Below, piece by piece: positions 56,702 through 64,000 of a stretch of DNA of 64,000 nucleotides. The notes beneath the pieces were generated by a model that saw nothing but the letters and a program-made list of their open reading frames with translations, had not been told where the DNA came from and searched no databases. The number at the start of each line of letters is the position of its first letter. Position 1 is the first letter of the stretch. Source of the stretch: Micromonospora globbae (GTDB lineage Bacteria > Actinomycetota > Actinomycetes > Mycobacteriales > Micromonosporaceae); contig NZ_RAQQ01000012.1 of assembly GCF_003610785.1 (NCBI RefSeq), forward strand, positions 62,001 through 126,000, read 5' to 3'. The position numbers and the translations under genes were made by a program.

Positions 56702-58012
56702 CTACTTGGCGGCGGCCTTCTTGGCGTTGGTCACCGCGTCGGTCCAGCCCTGCTCGGGGCTGCGCTGGCCCAGCTCGACGGTCCGCACGGCGTTCTCCAC
56801 CTCGGTACGGACGGCCTGGTTCTTCGGGCCCATGTAGACGGGCTTCAGCTCCCGGGCGCCCTTGGCGAAGATCTGCCCGACCGGCGCGCCCGAGAAGTAC
56901 TCGTTCGTGGCCTGGACGATCGCCGGGTCGTCGAGCGCCTGCGGGGACGAGGGGAGCGGCCCCTTGGCCTTGAACGCGCCGATCTGCCCCTGGGCGCTGG
57001 TGAGGAACGTGGCCAGCTTGATCGCCTCGGCCTGGTGCTTGCTCTGCTTCGGCACGGCCAGGTACGACCCGCCCCAGTTGCCGCCGTCGCCGGGCACCCG
57101 GGCGATGTCCCACTTGCCCTTGGCGCCGGGGCCGGCGTTGCCCTCGATGACCCCGGTCATCCAGGCGGGGCAGGCGATGGTCGCGAACTTCGACTGCTTG
57201 AAGGCGGAAACCCACTCCTCGGACCACGCCGCGTACTTGCCGGAGAGGCCGGAGTCGATGATGTCCATGGTGGTGTCCCACGCCTGCCGGACGGCGGGGT
57301 TGCTGTCGACCACGAGGTTGTCGCTGGTGTCGTAGTAGCTGTAGCCCTGCGCGTTGCCGGCGGTCTGCAACAGGATGGTGTTGAACGTGTTGGTGGCCGC
57401 GTCCAGGAACGAGGCGCCGGTCCGCTTCGCGGTGAACTGCTCGCCGACGCGGATGTAGTCCTGCCAGGTGGGCCACAGCTTCGACACGGCCTCCCGGTCG
57501 GTGGGGAGGCCGGCCTTCGCGAAGAGGTCCTTGCGGTAGCACATGGCCATCCCGCCGACGTCGGTGCCGAGGCCGATCAGGTGCTTGCCGTCGGCGGTCA
57601 GCCCGGCGTTCCACTTCCACTCCAGGAAGTTGCCCTTGAGGTCGGCGGCGCCGTGGTCGAGCAGGTTCACGAAGTTGTCGGGGTTGGCCTTGTACTCGAC
57701 GAGCAGGCCCTCCTCGATGGCCACGATGTCGCCGGCGCCCTTGCCGGCGGCGAGCCACTGCGTCAGCTTCGGCGAGTACTCGTCGAGGTTGCCGCCGGTG
57801 CCCCGCTCGACGATCTTCACGCCCGGGTTGGCGGCCATGTACTCCTGGTAGAGCTGTTCGTAGCCGAACTGGCCGAACACGTCCACGGTGAGCGTGATCT
57901 GGCCGTCCTCGGCGGCGTCGTCACCGCCGCCGCAGGCGGCCGTGGTGACGAGCAGTGCGGTGGCGGCCACGAGGGCCGCGGCCGCCCGGCGGCGGCGCGG
58001 ATTGGCACCCAT
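56702..58012 (-). CDS. Sugar ABC transporter substrate-binding lipoprotein
   Basis: 436 residues from the ATG at 58012. The signal peptide RRRRAAAALVAATALLVTTA ends in the lipobox TAAC near residue 27. The mature part is an extracellular family 1 solute-binding fold (DVFGQFGYEQLYQEYMAANP; GLGTDVGGMAMCYRKDLFAK; WMTGVIEGNAGPGAKGKWDI). The sugar is probably a beta-glucoside or oligosaccharide, given the GH1 partner. It is the first gene of the operon and lies behind paired LacI operators. Confidence 0.93.
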   Translation of the reverse strand: MGANPRRRRAAAALVAATALLVTTAACGGGDDAAEDGQITLTVDVFGQFGYEQLYQEYMAANPGVKIVERGTGGNLDEYSPKLTQWLAAGKGAGDIVAIEEGLLVEYKANPDNFVNLLDHGAADLKGNFLEWKWNAGLTADGKHLIGLGTDVGGMAMCYRKDLFAKAGLPTDREAVSKLWPTWQDYIRVGEQFTAKRTGASFLDAATNTFNTILLQTAGNAQGYSYYDTSDNLVVDSNPAVRQAWDTTMDIIDSGLSGKYAAWSEEWVSAFKQSKFATIACPAWMTGVIEGNAGPGAKGKWDIARVPGDGGNWGGSYLAVPKQSKHQAEAIKLATFLTSAQGQIGAFKAKGPLPSSPQALDDPAIVQATNEYFSGAPVGQIFAKGARELKPVYMGPKNQAVRTEVENAVRTVELGQRSPEQGWTDAVTNAKKAAAK

Positions 58013-58064
58013 GTCGTCTCGGACCCCTCTCAGGTCGGGTGGGTGGTGGGTGGGAGATATCTGA

Positions 58065-58121
58065 GAGAGCGCTCTCACACAGGGTGGGGTGTGATCCACC
58101 TCATGTCAAGAGAGCGCTCTC
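58065..58121 (-). promoter_or_regulatory. Sugar operon promoter flanked by two LacI-type operators
   Basis: The palindrome GAGAGC-GCTCTC occurs at 58065-58076 and 58110-58121, 45 bp apart. Between them on the minus strand is TTGACA (58109-58104), 17 nt, then CACCCT (58086-58081), a fair -10 box. One operator abuts the -35 box and the other covers the start of transcription, as for a repressor that blocks or loops. CebR/CelR sites (TGGGAGCGCTCCCA) share the central AGCGCT. Confidence 0.7.
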
Positions 58122-58131
58122 ACAGCGCGTA

Positions 58132-58172
58132 CGACGAGAGTGGCCGCCCGGTGCGGACGGCCACTCTCGTCG
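58132..58172 (-). terminator. Terminator between the sugar operon promoter and the downstream gene
   Basis: CGACGAGAGTGGCCG, an 11-nt loop, CGGCCACTCTCGTCG: a perfect 15-bp stem 27 bp beyond the stop of the mycothiol-dependent-type gene on the same strand. Confidence 0.8.
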
Positions 58173-58198
58173 ATGTGGCGGCGGGGCGGTGGCCCCGG

Positions 58199-58960
58199 TC
58201 AGCCGACCCGGAGACCGTCCAGCAGGCCGCGGTCGCCGGTCACGTCGAGGGTGTCGAAGCTGACCCGACCCCAGAGGGCGAGCAGCAGGTCGCTCGCGGT
58301 GCCGCTCACGTGCGCCCGCGCGCGGTGCTCGTCGTGGTCGAGGATCGTGTCCGTGTCCAGCAGCGCCACGCCCTGCCCGCGCAGCCGCAGGTACCACTGC
58401 TGGGCGGCGTCCACCGCGGCGAGCTGCACCACGCCGTGCCACTGGCCCGGGGCACGGCGGCGGCCCGCCGGGAGCCACGTGTCGAGCACCTCGCTCACCC
58501 CGTCGGCCGCGAGCTTCGCCTCGACCGGCTCACCCGCGGCGATGGCGAGCTGCGCGTCCCACCGGTGCACCGCCGTCTCGTGCGCCGCGCGGCGCGGCCA
58601 GAAACCAGCCTTCTTCGGCTGCGGCGCCCAGTTCCACGCCGGCGCCTCCGGGTCGAGCCCGTCGAAGAGGGCGAGCAGCCTGTCGTAGCCCTGCTGCCAG
58701 TACTGCAACGGCGTGACGCCGGGGGCCGGCTCGCCGCGTTCCAGGCGCTCCGCCGGCGCGCTGGTCGCCCCGGAGCCCGCGAACGAGGCGACCCAGTGGT
58801 AGAAGGAACCCAGGTGCAGGGTCAGGTCGGCGATGCTCCAGCCCGGGCACGAGAGCACCGGCGTCTCGGGGGGAGCCTCGGCCACCGCCGCGGCGAAGGC
58901 GGGACCCTCCACCCGGAGGGCACCGATCCAGAAGTCCTTCGTGCCATGCACTCTGCTCAT
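58199..58960 (-). CDS. Maleylpyruvate isomerase family, mycothiol-dependent-type enzyme
   Basis: 253 residues. The DinB-like N-terminal four-helix domain shows metal-ligand histidines in DLTLHLGSFYHWVASF near residues 45-60 and in AAHETAVHRWDAQLAI near 125-140; an MDMPI C-terminal domain follows, with ASDLLLALWGR. This family includes mycothiol-dependent maleylpyruvate isomerase; many members have unknown reactions. The ATG at 58960 is preferred over 58966, because GGGAGG is 6 nt upstream of it. Mycothiol dependence fits the presence of msh genes, but is inferred. Confidence 0.88.
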   Translation of the reverse strand: MSRVHGTKDFWIGALRVEGPAFAAAVAEAPPETPVLSCPGWSIADLTLHLGSFYHWVASFAGSGATSAPAERLERGEPAPGVTPLQYWQQGYDRLLALFDGLDPEAPAWNWAPQPKKAGFWPRRAAHETAVHRWDAQLAIAAGEPVEAKLAADGVSEVLDTWLPAGRRRAPGQWHGVVQLAAVDAAQQWYLRLRGQGVALLDTDTILDHDEHRARAHVSGTASDLLLALWGRVSFDTLDVTGDRGLLDGLRVG

Positions 58961-59030
58961 CGCCATCCTCCCGGGGGTGACCGGGCCACCAGTGGGTGCC
59001 GCGGCTACCCCTCAGCCTAGGGTGAAGGGT

Positions 59031-60122
59031 GTGTCAGACGTCTACGCCCAGCCGACAACCGGAGCCGACACGACCGACATGAACTCCCTGGCCCGCTACA
59101 CCACCCTGCGCACCGGCGGGCCGGCCGGCCGTGTCGTGTCGGGCACCAGCGCCGATGAGATCGTACGAGCGGTACGCGAGGCGGGCATCCGGGACGAGCC
59201 CGTCCTGATCCTCGCGGGCGGCAGCAACGTCGTGATCGGGGACGACGGCTTCCCCGGCACCGTGGTGCTCGTGCGCTCCCGGGGACTGCGGGTGGTCGCC
59301 GAGGACACCGACACGGTGACCGTACGCGTCGAGGCCGGCGAACCGTGGGACGACCTGGTCGCGGCGACCGTCGCCAACGGCTGGTCCGGGTTGGAGTGCC
59401 TCTCCGGGGTGCCCGGCTCCACCGGCGCGACGCCGATCCAGAACGTCGGCGCGTACGGCCAGGAGGTCGCCGAGACGATCACCGCCGTCGAGGCGTACGA
59501 CCGGGTGGAGGGCACCACCCGCCGCATCGCCGCGGCCGACTGCGGGTTCGCCTACCGGGGCAGCATCTTCAAGTACAGCGACCGGTGGGTGGTGCTCACC
59601 GTCGACTTCCGGCTCGCCCGGTCACCGCTCTCCGGCCCGGTCCGCTACGCCGAACTGGCCCGGGCGCTCGGCGTCGAGGTGGGCGACCGGGTGCCGCTGG
59701 CCGAGGCGCGGGCCGCCGTGCTGCGCCTGCGCGCCGGCAAGGGCATGGTGCTGGACGACGCGGACCCGGACACCCGCTCGGTCGGCTCCTTCTTCACCAA
59801 CCCCGTGCTCGACCAGGAGGCGTACGGGCTGCTCCGGGAGCGCGCCGCCGACCTCGGCGAGCCGCCCTCCTGGCCGTGCCCCGGCGACATGGTCAAGGTG
59901 AGCGCCGCCTGGCTCATCGACAAGGCCGGCTTCGGCAAGGGGCACCCGGGGCCCGGCGGCGTCGCCATCTCCAGCAAGCACACGTTGGCGCTCACCAACC
60001 GCAGCGGGCGCGCCAGCACGGCCGACCTCGTGGCCCTCGCCCGGCAGATCCGCGAGGGCGTGCACGCCCGCTTCGGCGTCACCCTCCACCCGGAACCGGT
60101 CCTCGTGAACTGCGCGATCTGA
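59031..60122 (+). CDS. murB: UDP-N-acetylmuramate dehydrogenase MurB
   Basis: 363 residues from the GTG at 59031, with TAGGGT at 59018-59023, seven nt upstream (leaderless). The FAD-binding segment LAGGSNVVIGDDGFPG is near residue 61, SGVPGSTGATPIQNVGAYGQ near 125, the active-site YRGSIFK near 178 with its serine, and GSFFTNPVLDQEA near 256. The C-terminal catalytic glutamate is in LHPEPVLVNCAI. MurB reduces UDP-GlcNAc-enolpyruvate to UDP-MurNAc with NADPH. This is the mycobacterial Rv0482 neighbourhood. Confidence 0.96.
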   Translation: MSDVYAQPTTGADTTDMNSLARYTTLRTGGPAGRVVSGTSADEIVRAVREAGIRDEPVLILAGGSNVVIGDDGFPGTVVLVRSRGLRVVAEDTDTVTVRVEAGEPWDDLVAATVANGWSGLECLSGVPGSTGATPIQNVGAYGQEVAETITAVEAYDRVEGTTRRIAAADCGFAYRGSIFKYSDRWVVLTVDFRLARSPLSGPVRYAELARALGVEVGDRVPLAEARAAVLRLRAGKGMVLDDADPDTRSVGSFFTNPVLDQEAYGLLRERAADLGEPPSWPCPGDMVKVSAAWLIDKAGFGKGHPGPGGVAISSKHTLALTNRSGRASTADLVALARQIREGVHARFGVTLHPEPVLVNCAI

Positions 60123-60140
60123 CCCCGGCCCCACCCCGTC

Positions 60141-60215
60141 GATCTTGCACTTTCCGCCCCGGCGAAACGGGGCAAGAGCCGCGAGTCGAGGGCCGAAAGT
60201 GCAAGATCGCGGGGG
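60141..60215. repeat. Dispersed palindromic repeat, copy B
   Basis: Bounded by GATCTTGCACTTTC (60141-60154) and its exact reverse complement GAAAGTGCAAGATC (60195-60208), with an inner hairpin GCCCCG-GCGAAA-CGGGGC. It is homologous to copy A (16984), 43 kb away, with about nine substitutions in 69 bp and no gap. It again lies between convergent genes (murB and methyltransferase). Confidence 0.85.
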
Positions 60216-60223
60216 TGAGGGGG

Positions 60224-61021
60224 TCAGTGCGGGGCCACCGTCGCCCAGGGGACGGTGAGTTCGCCGAGACGCCAGCGGGCGGGACGGTCGAGCACCGGCC
60301 ACCCCGACTCCCTCAGCGACCGTACGGCGTGCAGCCACCGCTGCCGCGGGCCGAAGGGGACGTACGGGGCGGCGGCCCGCCACGCGTCGTCGAGGGCGCG
60401 GACCAGGTCGTGCACACGCTCGCCGGGCACGTTGCGGTGGATCAGCGCCTTGGGCAGCCGCTCGGCCAGTTCGGCGGGGCTCTCCAGGGTCGCGAGGCGG
60501 GCGGCCAGGGTGAGCGAGCGCGGCCCGTCCGCGTCGATCAGCAGCCACCCGCCGAGGCGGCCCAACTCGTCGCAGGTGCCCTCCACGAGCACCCCGCCCG
60601 GCGCGAGCGCGGCGGTCATCGTCCGCCACGCGTCGGCCACCTCGCTCTCGTCGTACTGGCGCAGCACGTTGAGCGCCCGCACCAGCACCGGGCGCAGCCC
60701 CGCCAGCTCGAACCCGCCCCGGGCGAAGGTCAGCCCCGGCGGGTCGGCGGCGGGCGCCGCGGCGGCCACCCGCGCCGGGTCGATCTCCAGGCCCACCAGG
60801 CGTACGTCGGGCCGTACGCCGGCGGCCAGGCGGGCACGCAGCTCCACGGCGGTGACCGGCGTGGCGCCGTAGCCGAGGTCCACCACGAGCGGGTCGTCCG
60901 CGGAGCGCAGCAGGTCACCGCAGGTGGCCACGATCCAGTTGTCCACCCGGCGCAGCCGGTTGGGGTTCGTGGTGCCCCGGGTGATGACCCCGTACGGCCG
61001 GCGCCGCCCCGGCTGGGTCAC
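60224..61021 (-). CDS. Class I SAM-dependent methyltransferase-like protein
   Basis: 265 residues from the GTG at 61021. A Rossmann-type core is visible: PLVVDLGYGATPVTAVELRA near residues 44-63 (motif I DLGYGATP), DVRLVGLEIDPARVAAAAP near 71, and MTAALAPGGVLVEGTCDELG near 134. The N-terminal RRRPYGVITRGTTNPNRLRR is conserved in actinobacterial homologues as I know them. No substrate is known. It converges with murB around repeat copy B and is followed by no obvious partner. Confidence 0.85.
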   Translation of the reverse strand: MTQPGRRRPYGVITRGTTNPNRLRRVDNWIVATCGDLLRSADDPLVVDLGYGATPVTAVELRARLAAGVRPDVRLVGLEIDPARVAAAAPAADPPGLTFARGGFELAGLRPVLVRALNVLRQYDESEVADAWRTMTAALAPGGVLVEGTCDELGRLGGWLLIDADGPRSLTLAARLATLESPAELAERLPKALIHRNVPGERVHDLVRALDDAWRAAAPYVPFGPRQRWLHAVRSLRESGWPVLDRPARWRLGELTVPWATVAPH

Positions 61022-61095
61022 GGCGTGACCGCCGGATCCCGCGAGGACGCCGTCGCCACCCGGAGGGCCCGCAAACCCGGCTCACCCCCCGCGCT

Positions 61096-61863
61096 TCACT
61101 GCCCGGCCCGGTGCACCTTGTGCTGCGCGGCCTGCGCGAGCGGGCGGACCACCAGCCGGTCCACATTGACGTGATGCGGCCGGGTCGCGCACCAGGCGAT
61201 GCAGTCCGCCACGTCGTCGGCCACCAGGGGCTCGGCGACACCCGCGTAGACGGCCGCCGCCCGCTCGGCGTCTCCGCCGAACCGCACCAGGCTGAACTCC
61301 TCGGTCTTCACCATGCCCGGGTCGATCTCGATCACCCGGATCGGACGGCCGCACAGCTCCAGCCGCAACGTGCCGGCGACCGCCGTCTGCGCGTGCTTCG
61401 CCGCGGTGTAGCCGCCACCGCCCTCGTAGACGGTGAACCCGGCGGTCGACGAGACGACCACGATGGTGCCGGCGCCGGACGCCTCCAGCGCCGGGAGCAG
61501 CGCCTGGGTGACGCGAAGCGTGCCGAGCACGTTGACGTCGTACATCCACTGCCAGTCGCCGACCGACCCGGACTCCACCGGGTCCAGCCCGCGGGCGCCA
61601 CCGGCGTTGTTCACGAGCAGCGTGACCGGCCCGGGCGCCGCGGCGGCCGCCGCCGCGAGCCCCGCCACCGACTCGTCCGACGTGACGTCGCACTCCACCG
61701 CCGTGGCCCGCCCCCCGGCGGCCTCGATCCCGGCGACCAGCTCCGCCAACCGCTCCGTACGCCGAGCCGCGGCGAGGACGTGGAACCCCTCGGCGGCGAG
61801 CCGCCGGGCCGTGGCCGCCCCGATCCCGCTCGACGCACCCGTGACGATGGCTACAGAGGTCAT
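61096..61863 (-). CDS. SDR family oxidoreductase
   Basis: 255 residues. The classical SDR pattern is complete: cofactor site TGASSGIGAATARRL near residues 9-23, NNAGGARG near 90, catalytic serine VVSSTAGFTVYEGGGGYTAA with YxxxK in YTAAKHAQ near 157-161, and PGMVKTEEF near 188. The substrate is unknown. It occupies the same neighbourhood as Rv0484c, between murB and mshA in mycobacteria. A CACAAT box lies 6 nt before the ATG at 61863. The 190-bp gap to mshA holds no gene. Confidence 0.93.
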   Translation of the reverse strand: MTSVAIVTGASSGIGAATARRLAAEGFHVLAAARRTERLAELVAGIEAAGGRATAVECDVTSDESVAGLAAAAAAAPGPVTLLVNNAGGARGLDPVESGSVGDWQWMYDVNVLGTLRVTQALLPALEASGAGTIVVVSSTAGFTVYEGGGGYTAAKHAQTAVAGTLRLELCGRPIRVIEIDPGMVKTEEFSLVRFGGDAERAAAVYAGVAEPLVADDVADCIAWCATRPHHVNVDRLVVRPLAQAAQHKVHRAGQ

Positions 61864-62053
61864 CCGGACATTGTGACCCTCCCGCCCGACGGCGCTCCGC
61901 GCGGGCGTGTCGGCGCTCACCATGAGGTCCGTCACGCCGACCCGCCGTCCCCGCGCATTTCCCGAGCCCGATCGGGAAGATGACATCCGACGTACAGGTT
62001 GACCCAAGCGCCGGTCGTGCGAGACGGCATCAACCGTGAGCAGGGGAGCGGAC

Positions 62054-63418
62054 GTGGCGGAACTGCACACCGGCGTCGGTCGGCAGCGAGGAGCACGGCC
62101 GTGGCCGCGTCCACGGCGCATCGCCACCCTCTCCGTGCACACGTCGCCCCTGCACCAGCCCGGCACGGGTGACGCGGGCGGCATGAACGTCTACATCCTG
62201 GAGATCGCCCGCCGGCTCGCCGAGGCGAACGTCGAGGTGGAGATCTTCACCCGCGCCACCTCCGGCGACCTGCCGCCCGTGGTCGAGATGGCGCCCGGCG
62301 TGCAGGTCCGGCACATCACCGCCGGCCCGCTCGAAGGGCTCACCAAGGAAGAGCTGCCCGGTCAGCTCTGCGCCTTCACCGCCGGGGTGCTCCGGGCCGA
62401 GGCCGCCCGCCCCCCGGGCCACTACGACCTGATCCACTCCCACTACTGGCTCTCCGGCCAGGTGGGCTGGCTGGCCAAGGAACGCTGGGGCGTACCGCTC
62501 GTGCACACCGCGCACACCCTCGCGAAGGTCAAGAACGCGCAGCTCGCCGCGGGGGACCGGCCCGAGCCGAAGGCGCGGGTGATCGGCGAGGAGCAGGTGG
62601 TCGCCGAGGCCGACCGGCTCGTGGCCAACACGCGGGCCGAGGCCCGCGACCTCGTCGAGCGGTACGCGGCCGAACCGGATCGCGTCGCCGTCGTCCAGCC
62701 CGGCGTCGACCTGGCCCGGTTCTCCCCGCCCACCGGGGACCGGGACGCGGCCGTCGCCGCCGCCCGGCGCCGGCTGGGGCTGCCCGCCCGGGGGTACGTG
62801 GTGGCGTTCGTCGGCCGGATCCAGCCCCTGAAGGCCCCCGACGTGCTGGTGCGTGCCGCCGCCGCGCTGCGCGACCGGAACCCCGCACTGGCCGAGCAGC
62901 TGACCGTCGTGATCTGCGGCGGCCCGAGCGGAAGCGGGCTGGACCGGCCCACCGCTCTCATCGAGCTGGCCGCCTCGCTCGGCATCCTCGACCGGGTGAC
63001 CTTCCTGCCGCCGCAGACCGGTGACGACCTGCCGGCCCTCTACCGGGCCGCCGACCTCGTCGCCGTGCCGTCCCACAACGAGTCGTTCGGTCTCGTCGCG
63101 CTGGAGGCGCAGGCGTGCGGGACGCCCGTGCTGGCCGCCGCGGTCGGCGGACTCGTCACCGCCGTACGCGACCAGGTGAGCGGCGTGCTCATCGACGGGC
63201 ACGACCCCGACGACTGGGCCCGTACGCTCGCCCGGCTGCTGCCCGACCGGCTCCGCCGCCGGACCCTGGGCCGGGGCGCCGAACGGCACGCCCGCGTCTT
63301 CTCCTGGGACCGTACGGTCGCGAACCTGCTCGACGTGTACGGCGAGGCGATGGCGGCGCACCGCGACCGCCTCGCGGCCCAGCTCGCCGGCGACGCCGCC
63401 CTCTCGTGTTCCTGGTGA
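62054..63418 (+). CDS. mshA: D-inositol-3-phosphate glycosyltransferase MshA
   Basis: 454 residues of a GT4 (GT-B) glycosyltransferase. MshA landmarks are LSVHTSPLHQPGTGDAGGMN near residues 27-46, HSHYWLSGQVGWLAKERWGV near 131, AVVQPGVDLARFSP near 215, and the GT4 EX7E region SHNESFGLVALEAQACGTPV near 342. It transfers GlcNAc to inositol 3-phosphate in the first step of mycothiol synthesis. The GTG at 62054 is chosen by GGGGAG, 5 nt upstream, over the GTG at 62036. It precedes the YbjN gene, as in mycobacteria (Rv0486-Rv0487). Confidence 0.96.
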   Translation: MAELHTGVGRQRGARPWPRPRRIATLSVHTSPLHQPGTGDAGGMNVYILEIARRLAEANVEVEIFTRATSGDLPPVVEMAPGVQVRHITAGPLEGLTKEELPGQLCAFTAGVLRAEAARPPGHYDLIHSHYWLSGQVGWLAKERWGVPLVHTAHTLAKVKNAQLAAGDRPEPKARVIGEEQVVAEADRLVANTRAEARDLVERYAAEPDRVAVVQPGVDLARFSPPTGDRDAAVAAARRRLGLPARGYVVAFVGRIQPLKAPDVLVRAAAALRDRNPALAEQLTVVICGGPSGSGLDRPTALIELAASLGILDRVTFLPPQTGDDLPALYRAADLVAVPSHNESFGLVALEAQACGTPVLAAAVGGLVTAVRDQVSGVLIDGHDPDDWARTLARLLPDRLRRRTLGRGAERHARVFSWDRTVANLLDVYGEAMAAHRDRLAAQLAGDAALSCSW

Positions 63419-63481
63419 CGGGGACGCGTCCGCGCGGACGCACACGGGTGCGGCGCCCGGTACGACCGTAGAGTGGGCCCG

Positions 63482-63994
63482 GTGAGCGGGAAGAACGATC
63501 TCGGAGCCCTGATCGAGTCGGTCTGCGACGAGCGGGAGCTGGCCTGGGAGCGGACCGGCCCGCTCTCGTACGCCGTGACCCTGCCGGGCACCCACAAGCT
63601 CAAGACCGTCTGCAACCTCATCGTCGGCGAGCACGCGCTGCGCATCGAGGCGTTCGTCATGCGCCAGCCCGACGAGCGGCGCGAGGAACTGTGGGCGTGG
63701 CTGCTGCAGCGCAACGCCCGCATGTACGGCGTGGCCTTCTCGATCGACGCCGTCGGCGACGTCTACCTGACCGGGCGGGTCAATCCCGCCGGCGTCGACG
63801 CCGAGGAGCTGGACCGCCTGCTCGGCGCCGTGCTGACGTACGCCGACGAGTCCTTCGACACGATGCTGGAGATCGGCTTCGGCAGTTCCATCCGCCGGGA
63901 ATGGGAGTGGCGGATCAAGCGGGGTGAATCCACCGCGAACCTCGCCGCCTTCCGGCACCTCTTCGAGCCGTCCGGAGGTTCGGAGCCGTCCTGA
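63482..63994 (+). CDS. YbjN domain-containing protein
   Basis: 170 residues matching the YbjN family along its length: YAVTLPGTHKLKTVCNLIVG, LWAWLLQRNARMYGVAFSID near residue 75, and ADESFDTMLEIGFGSSIRRE near 128. It is similar to Rv0487, which follows mshA. The function is unknown; some relatives resemble type III secretion chaperones in fold. TAGAGT at 63469-63474 lies 7 nt before the GTG at 63482, so it has its own leaderless promoter. Only six bases remain to the window edge. Confidence 0.9.
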   Translation: MSGKNDLGALIESVCDERELAWERTGPLSYAVTLPGTHKLKTVCNLIVGEHALRIEAFVMRQPDERREELWAWLLQRNARMYGVAFSIDAVGDVYLTGRVNPAGVDAEELDRLLGAVLTYADESFDTMLEIGFGSSIRREWEWRIKRGESTANLAAFRHLFEPSGGSEPS

Positions 63995-64000
63995 CGGGTA

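Noticed and set aside
1..64000. CRISPR arrays, tRNA or rRNA genes, insertion sequences, prophage
   Set aside because: I saw no regularly spaced repeats, no tRNA T-arm or rRNA-like stretches and no transposase or phage proteins. A tRNAscan or ISfinder run would be decisive.

Overview
This is about 64 kb of very GC-rich DNA from a high-GC actinomycete, most likely a Micromonosporaceae member (Micromonospora-like). The case rests on two mycothiol biosynthesis genes (mshA, mshD), the actinobacterial nitrogen regulator GlnR, PHO-box direct repeats, a SAM-IV riboswitch, frequent GTG starts and many leaderless starts (a TAnnnT box 6-8 nt before the start codon). It reads as ordinary chromosomal core: I see no prophage, insertion sequence, CRISPR array, tRNA or rRNA. 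Genus is inferred from style and gene order, not proven.

Layout. 1-11 kb: a truncated glycolate-oxidase-like gene, DUF4031, an HD phosphohydrolase, a FUSC membrane protein, a SufS-like PLP enzyme behind a SAM-IV riboswitch, a PrsW protease, a 55-residue membrane protein, a GroES-like protein, an AI-2E permease, a DinG-type helicase and a DUF402 protein. 11-24 kb carries a phosphate theme: ECF41 sigma factor, PPK2 polyphosphate kinase, DUF47 plus Pit transporter (three-unit PHO box), then the pstSCAB operon (PHO box), with a Gfo/Idh oxidoreductase, a NUDIX protein and a WYL regulator/epoxide hydrolase pair between. 24-36 kb matches a gene neighbourhood known from mycobacteria: mshD, glnR, lmeA, a cysteine-containing leader peptide, thiosulfate sulfurtransferase, DUF1416, FABP/nitrobindin and a PabC-like enzyme, with a glycogen-debranching-type enzyme and SCP2 and DsrE proteins among them. 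36-45 kb: Fur regulator, YgfZ, a BKACE enzyme, asparaginase, hydrolases, an XRE regulator / HBHA-like / DUF2516 cluster, AlaX and an SDR. 45-50 kb: WYL regulator and a two-component system with a DrrAB-type exporter. 50-58 kb: EI24, macrodomain, GNAT, RidA, then a beta-glucoside uptake operon (binding protein, two permeases, GH1, LacI) with paired LacI operators. 58-64 kb: mycothiol-dependent-type enzyme, murB, a methyltransferase, an SDR, mshA and YbjN.

How it fits together. Phosphate, sulfur/thiol and sugar supply each have a visible control device in the DNA: PHO boxes, a SAM-IV riboswitch and a cysteine leader peptide, and LacI operators. Convergent gene ends repeatedly carry long palindromes; two of these are copies of one dispersed repeat family. 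No wholly new multi-gene system is evident. The most interesting signals are regulatory: the riboswitch with its alternative pairing, the cysteine leader, the PHO box inside the end of ppk2, interleaved divergent leaderless promoters and the palindromic repeats.
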